From Methanocella paludicola SANAE (lineage in GTDB: Archaea; Halobacteriota; Methanocellia; Methanocellales; Methanocellaceae), in NCBI RefSeq assembly GCF_000011005.1, contig NC_013665.1, forward strand, positions 2,643,501-2,707,500: 64,000 bases of DNA, given 5' to 3'. The notes beneath the pieces were generated by a model that was not told where the DNA came from, did no database searches, and saw nothing but the letters and a program-made list of their open reading frames with translations. A program made the position numbers and the translations under genes. Of the stretch, positions 18,593 to 29,570 are shown piece by piece. The stretch's first letter is position 1. Each line of letters begins with the position of its first letter.

Positions 18593-19822
18593 ATGCGTTG
18601 GCCGGATGGTGAGAGAAGTTTGAGGATCGCGCTGGTGAGGGGAAATAACCTGAATCGTTTTGAGATGCAGAGCTATAAGCCCCTATCCCAAAGGCACGAG
18701 ATCACGGGATATTCCTCCTACACGAATAAGTTCGAGACCGTAGACATGGGATTCCCCGTAAAAAAGCTGCACACCACCGAGGAACGTTATGGTTTTTTAC
18801 CATCACCGCTGAGAGGCATGGCGTATGGATTATCTCTTCCCAGGGGCTTGAACGAGAGGATGGCTGGCCTGGAGAAGGAGCTCGAGGATAAGGATATCGT
18901 CCATACGGCAGAAACATTTACTGGCTATTCTTACCAGGCCGCCAGATACAAGGCCGTAAGTAAGGTCAAGCTTGCCCTGACCGTATGGGAGAACATACCA
19001 TTTTTATCCACGCACCTCTTCCGGGGATTTGATGGTATATCGGAGACGATGCGAAGAGCCCTGACCGGTAATGACCGCATTGTCGAATATACTAAAAGCC
19101 GGGCCGATGTCTTCATTGCCGTGACTGATCGGGCGAAGGCTGCACTGATGATCGAAGGGGTTCCCGAAGACCGTATCCGGGTCGTCCCGGCGGGCATTGA
19201 CACCGGGCGCTTCAAGCCTGCGCCCGCCGATCCGGAATTGAGGAAAAAGCTGGGCGCTTCTGACGATGACCTTCTAGTATTATACATGGGAAGACTGGTT
19301 AAGGAGAAAGGCGTCTATGACCTGCTCCACGCGGCCATGCTGATAGCCCGAGACCCTGAGCTGAAGAGCGTGAAGATTGCGATGGTGGGCACAGGGCCGG
19401 AAAAGGACGCCGTGGCCGAAAGGATCGCGCCCGCCGGCTTAAGGGAGCGGGTGTTGCTTGCCGGAGGCTTTTCTTATAGTGCCGTACCAGATCTATACAA
19501 TGCGGCCGACACTTTTATACTCCCCAGTATTCCTGCGCCTTTCTGGCAGGAGCAGTTCGGCATGGTACTGGTCGAAGCCATGGCCTCTGGCCTCCCCGTC
19601 ATTTCAACGATGAGCGGCTCAATACCCGAGGTAGTGGGCGATGCCGGCATATTGATACAGCCCAATGACCCGTTATCCATCTACAACGAGATCAAGAGGC
19701 TGGCCGCAGACGCATCGGCCAGAGAAGCGTATGGAAAGCGGGGCAGGCGGAGGGCTCTGGAAAAGTTCGATACCCGTATCGTCTCTGAGCAAGTCGAAGC
19801 TATTTATCGGGACCTGATGTAG
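18593..19822 (+). CDS. Glycosyltransferase family 4
   Basis: A GT-B enzyme of 409 residues. The C-terminal half is clear: LVLYMGRLVKEKGVYDLL, VGTGPEKDAVAERI and the donor motif FWQEQFGMVLVEAMASGLPV. The N-terminus (LRIALVRGNNLNRFEMQSYK) is unusual for GT4. Start is uncertain: ATG 18593 or an in-frame TTG at 18620 preceded by GGTGAG. The gene is more AT-rich than those to its left, as are the next genes. Its 3' end overlaps the convergent flippase gene by 23 nt. Confidence 0.84.
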   Translation: MRWPDGERSLRIALVRGNNLNRFEMQSYKPLSQRHEITGYSSYTNKFETVDMGFPVKKLHTTEERYGFLPSPLRGMAYGLSLPRGLNERMAGLEKELEDKDIVHTAETFTGYSYQAARYKAVSKVKLALTVWENIPFLSTHLFRGFDGISETMRRALTGNDRIVEYTKSRADVFIAVTDRAKAALMIEGVPEDRIRVVPAGIDTGRFKPAPADPELRKKLGASDDDLLVLYMGRLVKEKGVYDLLHAAMLIARDPELKSVKIAMVGTGPEKDAVAERIAPAGLRERVLLAGGFSYSAVPDLYNAADTFILPSIPAPFWQEQFGMVLVEAMASGLPVISTMSGSIPEVVGDAGILIQPNDPLSIYNEIKRLAADASAREAYGKRGRRRALEKFDTRIVSEQVEAIYRDLM

Positions 19823-21290
19823 TACTGGCCTGATCATTTTTTACTGGAGCCGCGTACTTTCCTTTGAGGATAGACCGGACCAGCGATAGGTCCTCACTAT
19901 CGATCCCTCCTGCGGCATAAAGCGAGACAAAATACACTAAAATACCGCATGGTATCAGGACCAAGATGTTCCAGCTTTTCAAGAGCCAGAGGAAGGCTCC
20001 CATGACCATACTTGCGGCCGCCACCCTGCTCAAGATCTGTACGATGATAGCGCCCTTGATACCAAATCCCAGCCTTGTGGCGTAATAAAAGCTGATCACC
20101 AGCATCGTTAGCTCAGACATCACCAGCGCAAAGCTAGAGCCGATATAGCTTAAGAGAGGTATTAATATGATGTTCAAGGCGAAGTTCACGAGCATGCCTA
20201 TCCCGATTATCACCGTCGTGAGCCTCTGATGGTTGGTAGAGCTGAATGTCTGCAGGAATGGCGTGTATACGAAGGACAAAAAGACGGACCATATCACTAT
20301 TTGCATGACGACTATGGATGGAGAATATCCATCGCCATATATTGTCCATATGATCTTATCCGCCAGCACAGTTGCGCCAACTGCCATCGGCACGCCTATT
20401 ACCAGCATGAACTTCATGTACTTCTCATAGATCAGCTTCAGGTTATCCGGAGAAGAAATGAAGAACCTGGACATCGCGGGAAATAACGCGGTGTTGACCA
20501 TCAAGGGCACAACCTGGAGGTAGTGTACAAGCCTCGATGACGCTGAGTACCAGCCCAGCACATCCTGCGCCTGCATGTTGAATAATAGCAAGGAGTCAAT
20601 AGAATAATAGATCGTCAGAAAAAATCCCCCAATGCCAAACGGCAGGGATTCGATGATGATTGTTTTTAAGAACCGGGGGTCTAGCTCCATTTTCGGTTTG
20701 ACGATAAAAAGTGCGCTGACTATTAAGCTATAGATTATGACGAGCAGGTTCGTTGCTAGGTTGATGAATGCAAACCCCATAAGCCCGAGGTCAAAATGTA
20801 TGGCCAGAAAAGTGCCCGAGAACATCAGGACGCTGTATAACACCGTACCGATGGACTGGTATTCCATCTTTTCGAACGCCTGGAAAAGCGAGTTGAACAG
20901 CCCGTTCAATACGTATAACACCGTCGATATGGCGATGATATAAACGACCTGAATGGTCTGCTCAGGATAATCACCGACATTTATGACTACGGCCATAACC
21001 AGTACCAGGAGCACGGACAGGAATATCCTGAGCGCGGCCAAGTTACCGAGGTACTTGCCGGCCTGTGACTTATCCCTGGCAACCTTCATCGCCGTCAGGG
21101 TACTGAAACCGAAGTCGGCAAAATAGGCGAATACGGTGGTAAACGACAGGGCGAAGCTCATGATGCTGAAGCCATCGGGCGTCAAATATCGCGCTGAATA
21201 AGAAAGGTATGTCAGGCTGACGGCTATGCTGATGATCTGCGCCGCCAGCAGGACGGTCGTGTTCTTGGCTAATGTTCTCGCCGTAGACAT
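19800..21290 (-). CDS. Wzx-like polysaccharide/lipid-linked glycan flippase
   Basis: A very hydrophobic 496-residue protein with 12-14 predicted transmembrane helices. It has the MATE/MVF-like N-terminus of the polysaccharide biosynthesis (Wzx/RfbX) family: KNTTVLLAAQIISIAVSLTY, then YLTPDGFSIMSFALSF. Such proteins flip undecaprenyl- or dolichol-linked sugars across the membrane, here plausibly moving the finished lipid-linked oligosaccharide to the side where AglB works. It is flanked by glycosyltransferases and overlaps the preceding convergent gene by 23 nt. Confidence 0.86.
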   Translation of the reverse strand: MSTARTLAKNTTVLLAAQIISIAVSLTYLSYSARYLTPDGFSIMSFALSFTTVFAYFADFGFSTLTAMKVARDKSQAGKYLGNLAALRIFLSVLLVLVMAVVINVGDYPEQTIQVVYIIAISTVLYVLNGLFNSLFQAFEKMEYQSIGTVLYSVLMFSGTFLAIHFDLGLMGFAFINLATNLLVIIYSLIVSALFIVKPKMELDPRFLKTIIIESLPFGIGGFFLTIYYSIDSLLLFNMQAQDVLGWYSASSRLVHYLQVVPLMVNTALFPAMSRFFISSPDNLKLIYEKYMKFMLVIGVPMAVGATVLADKIIWTIYGDGYSPSIVVMQIVIWSVFLSFVYTPFLQTFSSTNHQRLTTVIIGIGMLVNFALNIILIPLLSYIGSSFALVMSELTMLVISFYYATRLGFGIKGAIIVQILSRVAAASMVMGAFLWLLKSWNILVLIPCGILVYFVSLYAAGGIDSEDLSLVRSILKGKYAAPVKNDQASTTSGPDK

Positions 21291-21410
21291 CTATCTCAAC
21301 CATCACGGGCCATGAATCAGGTGCCCGTAAGGGGCAATGGATCTAGCCCCTAGAAGTATGAATTAGTTCACCTGTGCATCTTTGATAAATCTTTTGGTGT
21401 TATCCGGTTT

Positions 21411-22913
21411 TTATGTCGGGCGGTAATAGACCGATGCCCTGGATACCGTGGCACGTAACTGCATATGCTCGTTCAGCAAGGGCAGTACGTCTTCGTTCCC
21501 GGGATTATCCCGAATATCAGATACGATAGCCCATACAATGCCGCTATCGTCACTTATTATGTCGTCATAGCTCGAATTTTTTTCGACCATATCCTGGATC
21601 CCCAGCAAGCCGGCATACAAGCCCGGCGATATGCTGTCGCTATTGAATACTACGACCTTATCCCCTGAGCTCGAATGGTCCTTAACGTATTGCATGGCTC
21701 CCCTTATGTCTACGTTCGTGCCGCTGTACAACGGCGTAATGCTGAATGCTACGGCCAGGAGTATGAGCGCGATCATGCCGGCGAGCGTCATTACCCTATA
21801 TCGGGCATTACCCGCATGCTCTGCGAGCGATACGATGCCGTTGGACACGAGCGCGAGGTACGGAACGATTAAAAATAATATATACCTGAACCCGCAGAAC
21901 CTGGTAAAGTTAGATAGCAGGAGCGTGGCCATCGAAGCGATGATAAGTATCGTGAGCAGGTACGATAGCTCGCGGGACTTTTTCCTCCAGGCGAGGACGA
22001 TGCCGGCGGCGGATAGCGCCATGTATGCCGCGGTAAACGCCACTGTGAGGATGGTCCGGGGGTTCTTTATGCCACAGGCCGTCAGGAAATACGCTAACTT
22101 CGGGAAAAACATGAGGTTATCGGTTTGTAGCTGGCTGGCCACCATGCTCGATTGCGACTGGTGGTACGCAACGGGAAGCTGGGGCAGGAAGGCCAGAAAG
22201 ATCAACGCCATGATGATGAGCAAATGCCGGAATGCCGCCGTGTTAAGGGCGTCCTTGCTTTTTGTCCTGAACGATATGGCGAGGCCATACAGGGCCAGCG
22301 TGCCCGTGAGCAGGAAACCGTAGTAGTGCGTGTACACTATCAATACGGAGGATATCGCGAAAACCGCCCAATCGGCCAGCTGGTCTCTCTTTATCGAGCG
22401 GTAAAAATAGTACATCTGGATGGCGCCCAGGAATACCATCATCGTGTACATGCGCGCCTCCTGCGAATAGGTAATGCCGGCGAAAGAGACCGCGTAGAGC
22501 AGCGAGGCCACGATACCCACGTTCTTTCCAAAAAGATCCTTCGCCAGGAAATAGAGAGGGAATATCGCAAGGACGCCAAATATCACAGAGGGCATCCTTG
22601 CCACGAGCTCGATCTGTCCCGGCAGGCTCAGGAAAAAGTGCAGGAGAAGATAATAAAGGGGAGGATGGACGTCTTCGCTTGCCAGCGCAATTATTCCCGT
22701 GAGGCTGTTTTGGGACAGAACGATACTAAACGACTCGTCCAGCCACAGGCTATCAAGCCCCAGATGATAAAGCCTCAGCACTAGCGTGAGGAGGGAAATG
22801 GCCGCCAGGCATATTGCGTAGCGATTATTCGCTACGACTTCTATCGGGCTATTGAATGATCGTTGACCAGCCATGCCTCGGAAATCCTGAGATCCTTTAC
22901 GCATCCCGGTCAT
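21411..22913 (-). CDS. GT39/ArnT-like membrane glycosyltransferase
   Basis: A 500-residue multi-spanning protein. The first external loop has GLDSLWLDESFSIV, with the Asp-Glu pair used by PMT/ArnT-type enzymes, and EDVHPPLYYLLLHFF, typical of the PMT_2 (dolichyl-phosphate-mannose-protein mannosyltransferase-like) family. About 11-12 helices are followed by a small soluble C-terminal domain. Members use a polyprenyl-phosphate-linked sugar to modify acceptors outside the cell, so it may add a sugar after flipping. Codon and base use look more AT-rich than at the island edges. Confidence 0.8.
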   Translation of the reverse strand: MTGMRKGSQDFRGMAGQRSFNSPIEVVANNRYAICLAAISLLTLVLRLYHLGLDSLWLDESFSIVLSQNSLTGIIALASEDVHPPLYYLLLHFFLSLPGQIELVARMPSVIFGVLAIFPLYFLAKDLFGKNVGIVASLLYAVSFAGITYSQEARMYTMMVFLGAIQMYYFYRSIKRDQLADWAVFAISSVLIVYTHYYGFLLTGTLALYGLAISFRTKSKDALNTAAFRHLLIIMALIFLAFLPQLPVAYHQSQSSMVASQLQTDNLMFFPKLAYFLTACGIKNPRTILTVAFTAAYMALSAAGIVLAWRKKSRELSYLLTILIIASMATLLLSNFTRFCGFRYILFLIVPYLALVSNGIVSLAEHAGNARYRVMTLAGMIALILLAVAFSITPLYSGTNVDIRGAMQYVKDHSSSGDKVVVFNSDSISPGLYAGLLGIQDMVEKNSSYDDIISDDSGIVWAIVSDIRDNPGNEDVLPLLNEHMQLRATVSRASVYYRPT

Positions 22914-23083
22914 AGTAGTCTATGTGATAAAGTAGCTGAGGAATGATAATTCTTGTGATTTTCAATAAAGTACAGTCGGCGTCTGGCTTACTGGTTACAT
23001 TGACAGTCATACTTCCGGCCATGAAAGCGAATAGGTTAAATAAGCGCAGGATGAACTCACCTGATTGACTTTAACGTGATACC

Positions 23084-23914
23084 ATGCTGACCCTGTTTAC
23101 GATGCCAAAGCCTTTCCGGGGATACATCGGGACCATCCAGAGGAACGCCATTAAGAGCTGGACCCTGCTGCGCCCCGAATGCGAGGTCATACTATTCGGC
23201 GACGAAGAGGGCGTGGCCGAGGCCGCCCGCGAGCTGAACGTGAAACACGTGCCTTCCGTCGAGCGGAACTCCTATGGAACGCCTTTACTGGATGATATGT
23301 TCGAGCAGGCGGAGAAGATAGCGTCTAACGATCTAATGTGTTTTGTGAATTGCGACATAATTTTAATGGACGACTTTATGGCTGCCCTGGAAAGGGTAAA
23401 CGGCGTAAAACGACGGTTCTTAATGTGCGGGAGGCGCTGGAACGTCGACATCATGGAGCCATATGATTTCTCCGAGGGCTGGGAGGGACGGATGAGGGAG
23501 TTCGTAAAGGCCACTGGCAAGCTTGTACCTCCGAACTCTATTGATTTTTTCGTATATCCCAGAGGCCTCTGGGGAAATGTACCTGCCTTCGCTATCGGCA
23601 GGCCGCGGTACGATAACTGGATGATATACATAGCTCTGGATAGAGGCGCCATGGTCATCGATGCCACATCGGCGGTCATGTCGGTGCACCAGAACCACGA
23701 CTATTCACATGTACCGCAGGGAAAGAATAATAGCTGGGAGGGGCCCGAGGCCGAGGCCAATAAGGACCTGTATGGGAGAGAAAAGCCGCTGTACTCTCTG
23801 ATGGATGCCAGCTACGCGCTTACGGAAAGCTCGCTCAGGCGGGCTGTTAGCGTAACATCGGTTAAGCACATGGTCCAAAAATTCTTCCATCACAAATTTA
23901 TTTTCAAGGGCTAA
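23084..23914 (+). CDS. GT-A-like glycosyltransferase (family uncertain)
   Basis: A 276-residue soluble protein starting MLTLFTMPKPFRGYIGTIQ. The segment FVNCDIILMDDFMAAL looks like a nucleotide-sugar/metal site of a GT-A fold, and later DFFVYPRGLW, GRPRYDNWMIY and HQNHDY give a conserved pattern seen in uncharacterised glycosyltransferases. No transmembrane helix is present. GTGATACC before the ATG is a fair ribosome binding site, and GTTAAATAAG at about 23034-23043 could be the TATA box. The exact reaction is unknown; the surrounding island suggests glycan assembly. Confidence 0.7.
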   Translation: MLTLFTMPKPFRGYIGTIQRNAIKSWTLLRPECEVILFGDEEGVAEAARELNVKHVPSVERNSYGTPLLDDMFEQAEKIASNDLMCFVNCDIILMDDFMAALERVNGVKRRFLMCGRRWNVDIMEPYDFSEGWEGRMREFVKATGKLVPPNSIDFFVYPRGLWGNVPAFAIGRPRYDNWMIYIALDRGAMVIDATSAVMSVHQNHDYSHVPQGKNNSWEGPEAEANKDLYGREKPLYSLMDASYALTESSLRRAVSVTSVKHMVQKFFHHKFIFKG

Positions 23915-23938
23915 GCAATAATCTCGAAATTTCCCCGC

Positions 23939-25935
<1,997 letters not shown>

Positions 25936-26154
25936 CCTCGCAATATACGTTTTTATAAAGCCGTATAGCTCTGACAGAAGTGCATTATACGTGGTTCACT
26001 TGACCTACTAATCTTAGTATCGTAATATAAAGCCATTTTGTTCTTTTATTGTATTTAATTGTTGACCGGAGTACTCGGGGCGACAACATATCATATAACG
26101 CTATAGCCCGGTCATACAGGCTACAGGTTGCCGTACGCCTGGCTTGACGAGATA

Positions 26155-26202
26155 AGTTTTATATTGGCATATGCTAGTAAGCATCTTATCAGGAGAAATT
26201 GG
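26155..26202 (+). promoter_or_regulatory. Promoter and RBS of rmlC
   Basis: GTTTTATATTGG (about 26156-26167) is a TATA-box candidate and AGGAG at 26191-26195 lies 7 nt before ATG 26203. The RBS argues against the longer open frame that begins at 26128. Confidence 0.5.
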
Positions 26203-26682
26203 ATGCCTCAAAAATTAATCGATGGCGTCCACGTTAAGCAGCTAAGGCTGAACGTGGACGAGAGGGGATTTTTAATGGAGATCATGCGCCCGGACTGGGA
26301 AACGTACAAGAAGTTCGGGCAGGCCTACGTGACGTCCGCGTACCCTGGCGTCGTGAAGGGCTGGCACTATCATAAGAAGCAGTTCGATAATTTTGTGTGC
26401 GTCCGGGGCATGATGAAGGTCGTGCTGTATGACGGCCGTGAGAACTCGCCCACGAAGGGCGTTATTAACGAGTTCTTCATCGGGGAGCGGAACCCGGTGC
26501 AGGTACAGATACCGCCCTACGTGTACCACGGCTTCAAGTGCGTCGGCACCGAGGAGGCGCTCATCGTGAACGTGCCCACCGAGATGTACGACTACAAGGA
26601 GCCGGACGAGTACCGGCTGCCTCCGGACACGAAGGAGATCCCCTATGACTGGGGCCTTGCGCCCGGATTGAAGCACGGGTGA
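26203..26682 (+). CDS. rmlC: dTDP-4-dehydrorhamnose 3,5-epimerase-like cupin
   Basis: A 159-residue cupin. It starts MPQKLIDGVHVKQLRLNVDE with DERGFLMEI, then has the conserved GWHYHKKQFDNFVCV (catalytic-type His) and IPPYVYHGFKC. It is somewhat shorter than typical RmlC (about 180) and belongs to the WHYH-type subgroup often found next to rmlB. It probably epimerises the 4-keto sugar made by RmlB; a related sugar epimerase role is possible. rmlB follows after 5 nt. Confidence 0.85.
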   Translation: MPQKLIDGVHVKQLRLNVDERGFLMEIMRPDWETYKKFGQAYVTSAYPGVVKGWHYHKKQFDNFVCVRGMMKVVLYDGRENSPTKGVINEFFIGERNPVQVQIPPYVYHGFKCVGTEEALIVNVPTEMYDYKEPDEYRLPPDTKEIPYDWGLAPGLKHG

Positions 26683-26687
26683 GCCTC

Positions 26688-27647
26688 ATGTCTTTGATGG
26701 TTACGGGCGCCGCCGGGTTCATAGGCGCCAACTTCGCTCATTTTATTCTTAACAAGCACCCGGGCATCGACGTCCTGGTGTACGATAAGCTGACCTACGC
26801 GGGCAACCTGGATAACCTGAAGGACATTCGGGGCAGGATCAAGTTCGTTAAAGGGGATATTTGCGATGCTGAGGCGGTCGGCAAGGCCATCAAGGAGCAC
26901 GGCGTCGACGAGATCATCAACTTCGCAGCAGAGACCCACGTGGACAGGAGTATCGACAGCGCCTCGGACTTCCTTGAATCCAACGTGAAGGGCGTCTACA
27001 CCATGCTGGAAGCCGCAAGGAAGTACGACATTAAGAAGCTCCTGCAGATCTCGACGGACGAGGTATACGGGAGCATCCAGGACGGCTCCTTCTACGAGAC
27101 GTCCAACATCAATCCCTCGAACCCGTACTCGGCCGCAAAGGCCGCCGGCGACCTGCTCGCCCGCTCGTACTATAATACGTACAGGCTGCCCGTGCTCATC
27201 ACCCGGAGCAGCAACAACTTCGGCCCCTACCAGTTCCCCGAAAAGCTGATACCCCTCATGATCCTGAAGGCCATGAGGAATGAGCCTCTTCCGGTCTACG
27301 GCACGGGCATGAACGTGAGGGACTGGATCTACGTGGAGGATAACTGCGCCGGCATCGACACGGTCTTCCACAAGGGCAGGCTGGGCGAGGTCTACAACAT
27401 CGGCGGCGGCAACGAGAAGCCCAACCTCGAGGTCGTTCGGCTAATATTAAAGCAGCTTGGCAAGCCCGGGTCGCTCATCACGTTCGTCAAGGACCGGCCG
27501 GGCCACGACCTGCGCTACTCGCTTAACAGCGACAAGACTAAGGCGCTGGGATGGAAGCCCGCCTATACGTTCGAGGACGCGATGAAGAAGACCATCGACT
27601 GGTATGTAAATAATGAGTGGTGGTGGAGACCACTACTCAACAAATAA
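26688..27647 (+). CDS. rmlB: dTDP-glucose 4,6-dehydratase
   Basis: A 319-residue extended SDR with TGAAGFIGANF, DKLTYAGNLDNL, AAETHVDRSID, STDEVYG, YSAAKAAGD (Tyr-x3-Lys) and NNFGPYQFPEKLIP, all diagnostic for RmlB. It makes dTDP-4-keto-6-deoxyglucose. Start ATG 26688 has GGGTGAG just upstream; a GTG at 26679 would overlap rmlC. The gene faces rmlA, whose stop is only 7 nt away beyond a T-rich stretch. Confidence 0.95.
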   Translation: MSLMVTGAAGFIGANFAHFILNKHPGIDVLVYDKLTYAGNLDNLKDIRGRIKFVKGDICDAEAVGKAIKEHGVDEIINFAAETHVDRSIDSASDFLESNVKGVYTMLEAARKYDIKKLLQISTDEVYGSIQDGSFYETSNINPSNPYSAAKAAGDLLARSYYNTYRLPVLITRSSNNFGPYQFPEKLIPLMILKAMRNEPLPVYGTGMNVRDWIYVEDNCAGIDTVFHKGRLGEVYNIGGGNEKPNLEVVRLILKQLGKPGSLITFVKDRPGHDLRYSLNSDKTKALGWKPAYTFEDAMKKTIDWYVNNEWWWRPLLNK

Positions 27648-27664
27648 CTTTTTTTTAAATTTTT
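27647..27664. terminator. T/A-rich bidirectional termination stretch between rmlB and rmlA
   Basis: The few bases between the convergent stops read T8 followed by AAATTTTT, giving U-runs in both transcripts. Archaeal RNA polymerase commonly terminates at such runs. No strong hairpin is visible. Confidence 0.5.
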
Positions 27665-28728
27665 AGGAAAGAGTTCTCGCCCACGATGAGCCGTGTGCCC
27701 TTTGGCAGGTCGTTGTTCGCGGAGGCGATGATGGCGTTCTTGCCGATGAGGCTGTCCACGATGCGGTTCTCACATGACACGGAGCACCCGGCCATGAGGA
27801 CCGACGACTCGACGTACGCGCCCTTCACCGTGCACCCGTCCCCGACGGCCGTGTAGGGACCGATATACGCGCCCGCCTCGATAGTACAGTCCTTGCCGAT
27901 CACTACGGGGCCCCTTATCACGCAGCCCGAGCGAATGACGGAGTTCTTCCCCAGAGAAACACGGCCGGCGACGCTGGCGCCCTCCTCCACCATGCCCTCG
28001 ACGAGGGGCTTCAGCTCGTCAAGCACCAGGCGATTAACATCCAGAATATCCTCGGGCTTGCCGGTGTCCTTCCACCATCCCGAGACGATGTGAGAGCGGA
28101 CTTTATACTTATTGTCCAGCAGCTTCTGGATGGCGTCCGTGATCTCGAGCTCGTTGCGCCAGGAGGGTTTTATTTGCCGGATCATGTCGAAGATGACGGG
28201 GGTGAAAAGATATACGCCGACGAGCGCATAGTTGCTCTTGGGCACTTTGGGCTTCTCCTCGAGGCCGACGACCCGCCCCTGCTTATCCAGCTCGGCCACG
28301 CCGAACTGGCGCGGGTTCGCCACCGCCTGCAGCGATATAGCGGCATCGTACTGGCCTTCGGCGAAGTCATCCACGAGGCCCTTGACGCCGTCCTTGAGCA
28401 TGTTATCGCCCAGGTAAACGATGAAATCGTCGTCGCCCATGAAATCCCGGGCGCACTGGACCGCGTGGGCGATGCCCAGCGGGGCGCCCTGCTCGACGTA
28501 CGTGATGTTCACGCCGTACTGCTTGCCGTCCTTCAGCTCGGCGATGACCTGCTCCTTGCCGTTATTTCCCAGTATGACGCCGATGTCCGTGATGCCCGCG
28601 TCCCTCAGGTCCTCGATGACGTACTGGAGCACCGGCTTGTTGGCCACCGGTATGAGCTGCTTCGGGCCCGTGTGCGTCAGGGGCCTCAGCCTGGTGCCGC
28701 TGCCCCCGGATAAAACCAATCCCTTCAT
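27655..28728 (-). CDS. rmlA: Glucose-1-phosphate thymidylyltransferase, long form
   Basis: A nucleotidyltransferase of 357 residues with signature LSGGSGTRLRPLTHTGPKQL, GDNMLKDG and WKDTGKPEDILDVNR, followed by a left-handed beta-helix of hexapeptide repeats (about 250-350). The extra beta-helix marks the long RmlA form seen in archaea and actinobacteria. It makes dTDP-glucose, the entry to the rhamnose route. It overlaps rmlD by 4 nt (ATGA). Confidence 0.92.
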   Translation of the reverse strand: MKGLVLSGGSGTRLRPLTHTGPKQLIPVANKPVLQYVIEDLRDAGITDIGVILGNNGKEQVIAELKDGKQYGVNITYVEQGAPLGIAHAVQCARDFMGDDDFIVYLGDNMLKDGVKGLVDDFAEGQYDAAISLQAVANPRQFGVAELDKQGRVVGLEEKPKVPKSNYALVGVYLFTPVIFDMIRQIKPSWRNELEITDAIQKLLDNKYKVRSHIVSGWWKDTGKPEDILDVNRLVLDELKPLVEGMVEEGASVAGRVSLGKNSVIRSGCVIRGPVVIGKDCTIEAGAYIGPYTAVGDGCTVKGAYVESSVLMAGCSVSCENRIVDSLIGKNAIIASANNDLPKGTRLIVGENSFLKI

Positions 28729-29570
28729 TGTCTCACTTCTTCCATCTTTTTCAATCCGTCCATGATGTCGAGCATCTGATGATATTGACCGATCTTGCTG
28801 ACGTCCAGCGACGAGTCCGCCGGCCGCTTCGCCTTCTGCTTCAGCGTATCGCTGGTCACCGGCTCGATGAGCCCCGGGTCAAGGCCATAGAACCTCGCTA
28901 TCTTCACCGCAAAGTCGTACCGGCTGATCCTCTCGCCCCCTGCTGTGTGGTAAGTGCCCTCCGCGCCGTGCCTGATCAGGGCGGCGATGGCCAGGGCGCA
29001 GTCGTATGACAGCGTCGGCGAGTTAAACTGGTCGGTGACCACCTTGATCGTTTGTTTTTTTGCCAGCGAGTCCCTTACCCAGGTCACGAAGTTCTGCCTG
29101 GCGTTCCCGTAGACGACGCTGGTGCGGGCGATGGCGCTTCCCGGCAGCTCCTTCACCCGGTATTCGCCCATGAGCTTCGAGTAAGCATAAACAGAGATAG
29201 GATTTACCGGGTCCTCCTCCCGGTACATGCCCTTCGAGCCGTCGAACACGAAGTCCGTGGAGACGTAAATGAGCCTGGCCCCTGCCATCCGGGCGGCGTC
29301 CACGACGTTCTTCGTGCCCATATCATTAATGGAGGCCGCCTCGTCCGGGTGGTCCTCGCAGTAGTCGACGTTCGTGAGCGCGGCCGTGTGCACGACGTAC
29401 TCGGGCTTTAGCTCTCCGACGGCCCGTATCGTGTTTCCCCGGTCGGTGATGTCCAGGCGCACGGCGCCCTCCTTAGGGTGCGAGCTGAAGGTGCCCGTGA
29501 CCTCGTGCTCTTTCCTCAGGACACGGATGACGTCCGAGCCCAGGAGGCCGCTGCCCGTTACCAGTATCAA
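28725..29570 (-). CDS. rmlD: dTDP-4-dehydrorhamnose reductase
   Basis: A 281-residue SDR with TGSGLLGSDV, HTAALTNVDYCEDHPDEA, VSTDFVFDG and YAYSKLMGEY (Tyr-x3-Lys), matching RmlD/RfbD. It reduces dTDP-4-keto-L-rhamnose to dTDP-L-rhamnose with NAD(P)H. ATGA overlaps join it to the UXS-like gene before it and rmlA after it, so these three are translated as one block. Confidence 0.93.
   Translation of the reverse strand: MILVTGSGLLGSDVIRVLRKEHEVTGTFSSHPKEGAVRLDITDRGNTIRAVGELKPEYVVHTAALTNVDYCEDHPDEAASINDMGTKNVVDAARMAGARLIYVSTDFVFDGSKGMYREEDPVNPISVYAYSKLMGEYRVKELPGSAIARTSVVYGNARQNFVTWVRDSLAKKQTIKVVTDQFNSPTLSYDCALAIAALIRHGAEGTYHTAGGERISRYDFAVKIARFYGLDPGLIEPVTSDTLKQKAKRPADSSLDVSKIGQYHQMLDIMDGLKKMEEVRQ

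Noticed and set aside
26128-26202. Longer rmlC product starting at 26128
   Set aside because: The added residues contain the promoter region, and AGGAG sits just before ATG 26203.
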